This document shows, in pieces, positions 63,064 to 64,000 of a stretch of 64,000 nt of DNA. How positions within the stretch are numbered: the stretch's first letter is position 1; the number at the start of each line of letters is the position of its first letter. The position numbers and the translations under genes were made by a program. Source of the stretch: Polyangiaceae bacterium UTPRO1 (GTDB taxonomy: Bacteria > Desulfobacterota > Binatia > UTPRO1); contig MWST01000018.1 in NCBI GenBank assembly GCA_002050235.1, forward strand, positions 310,001 to 374,000. The letters run 5' to 3'. A model generated the notes under the pieces. That model was not told the origin of the DNA and searched no databases. It saw only the letters and a program-made list of their open reading frames with translations.

Positions 63064-63696
63064 ATGAGAGGATCGCGGATGGTGATGGTGGCGGCGTGCT
63101 TCGCATTGGCCGCTTGCGGTGGCGGTGGCGGCGGCAGCGGCGGCTCCAACGACCAGGGTATCTCGGTGCGCTTCACGGGCGTGTTCCAGGAGACGCGGGA
63201 GCAGGTGGCGCCCGCGGCCGACCAGCTGCCGACGGCGGAGGAAGCGGTCGGCGACTCGGGGACGTTCGTCGTCCTCGGGACCGATCAGACGGTCCCGCGC
63301 GACTACAACGACGACGGCGATCTCGACGGCGGCTTCCTCGGCGTCGCCAACAACATGGATCAGTCCGTGAATCTGCAGAGCGTCTCGGTAGAGATCTACA
63401 TCCCGGGCGCCAAGCTCCAGAACCCGGTGTTGACCGACTCGGTGCCGATGGCTTCGTCGCTGCCGCCGGCCAGCGTCGACGAGCAAGGCGTACGGACTCC
63501 GTCGGTGAGCTTCACGCAGACGGTCTTCGTGCGCCCGGACGTGATGGCCTTCCTGGCGCAGAACCAGAACCTGCTGCCGAAGCCGCCCTTCGACATGACG
63601 GTAGTGATGAGGATCACCGGCATCAGTGATTCGGGCGATACGTTCCGGACCAACAAGGTCAACTATGCGGTCGCTGTTCTGCCGCCGGCGGAATGA
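63064..63696 (+). CDS. Hypothetical lipoprotein with polyglycine linker
   Basis: A 210-residue lipoprotein. The signal segment ends in FALAAC with Cys18, directly followed by GGGGGGSGGSN as a flexible tether. The mature part is beta-rich and contains a DxNxDGD-type acidic loop (DYNDDGDLDGG) that may bind calcium. GAGGGGAGG lies before the ATG. No function is known; it is followed 22 bases on by a second lipoprotein with the same design. Confidence 0.75.
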   Translation: MRGSRMVMVAACFALAACGGGGGGSGGSNDQGISVRFTGVFQETREQVAPAADQLPTAEEAVGDSGTFVVLGTDQTVPRDYNDDGDLDGGFLGVANNMDQSVNLQSVSVEIYIPGAKLQNPVLTDSVPMASSLPPASVDEQGVRTPSVSFTQTVFVRPDVMAFLAQNQNLLPKPPFDMTVVMRITGISDSGDTFRTNKVNYAVAVLPPAE

Positions 63697-63718
63697 CGGA
63701 GAAGGGGGGAGGATGACG

Positions 63719-64000
63719 ATGCGCACACGCAATTGGATGGTGGGAGGCGTGGCCGTGCTCGCGCTCGCAGCCGTGGTCGTGAGCTGCGGCGGTACCGGGG
63801 GCGGCGGCGGGGGTGGTGGCGGTGGCGGCACCGACCAGCAGTTCATTCTCAACAGCAACAATGCCGGCCGGCTGAACCTGAACGTGAGCCCGGCCGAGGT
63901 CGACGCCAACAAGTCGGACCGCATCGGCCTGGTGGCGACATTGAGTGACAGCCAGGGCCAGGGGATCCAGGGCGTGGCGATCACGTTCACCTCGGACATC
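63719..64000 (+). CDS. Lipoprotein with polyglycine linker and Ig-like start (partial)
   Basis: The first 94 residues of a lipoprotein; the gene runs past the window end. The lipobox VVVSC gives Cys23, followed by GGTGGGGGGGGGGG as a linker. The visible mature part LNLNVSPAEVDANKSDRIGLVATLSDSQGQGIQGVAITF is the beginning of a Big-type bacterial Ig-like domain. The ATG at 63719 stands six bases from GGAGG; an ATG at 63713 is also in frame. The full length and number of Ig domains cannot be seen. Confidence 0.8.
   Translation, partial: MRTRNWMVGGVAVLALAAVVVSCGGTGGGGGGGGGGGTDQQFILNSNNAGRLNLNVSPAEVDANKSDRIGLVATLSDSQGQGIQGVAITFTSDI

Overview
The window is a dense, high-GC bacterial chromosome segment with about 60 protein genes, one tRNA and very short intergenic gaps. 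Codon use and base composition look even throughout, and no prophage, CRISPR array or intact insertion sequence is visible. The content points to a Gram-negative, diderm organism: lipoproteins with lipobox cysteines, an outer-membrane porin, a PilQ secretin, LspA and a lytic transglycosylase. Type IV pili with PilY1, an archaeal-type aspartate-semialdehyde dehydrogenase, a luciferase-like F420-type oxidoreductase, DUF1800/DUF1501 pairs and thiolase/DUF35 pairs are typical of deep-branching deltaproteobacteria-like lineages (Binatota, Myxococcota, Desulfobacterota or Methylomirabilota type). This assignment is inference from gene content only; no rRNA is present.

Region 1 (1-9.2 kb) holds the end of hslO, a hemerythrin-like protein, mutS2, an SDR, a PlsC-type acyltransferase, a small histidine kinase, a 51-aa protein behind a near-perfect sigma-54 promoter, a degenerate and truncated AMP-ligase, the Mrp/ApbC Fe-S carrier and an HTH regulator. 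Region 2 (9.2-20.6 kb) holds a second Smr protein, two lipid-related membrane proteins that converge and overlap, a lipoprotein, a DUF35/thiolase-like pair lacking the thiolase cysteine, a cytochrome-like/DUF1800/DUF1501 secreted cluster and an HEXXH protein of unknown family.

Region 3 (20.6-35.6 kb) is accessory. It contains a secreted fusion of a nitrilase-like domain (catalytic Cys replaced by Ser) to a propeller-like repeat domain, a glycosyltransferase, a porin, a permuted NlpC/P60 enzyme, asd, an LLM oxidoreductase, a divergent LysR-gcdH pair, an MltD-like transglycosylase and small envelope proteins. Region 4 (35.6-48.7 kb) is housekeeping: ileS-lspA, glnB-glnA, plsY with an SH3 anchor protein behind tRNA-Pro(CGG), rpe, and priA-def-fmt followed by rsmB-rpe on the minus strand.

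Region 5 (48.9-60.2 kb) is a type IV pilus block: four minor pilins, PilY1 and a small exported protein, then pilMNOPQ, followed directly by aroC-aroK-aroB. The gap before pilM carries a second good sigma-54 promoter and several inverted repeats. In this operon the lipid anchor is on PilQ rather than on PilP. The window ends in two lipoproteins with polyglycine linkers, the second cut by the window edge.

The most notable features are the candidate sigma-54 sites (one near-perfect, three weaker), the shifted lipidation in PilP/PilQ, the pseudo-nitrilase fusion, the degenerate AMP-ligase and the HEXXH protein.
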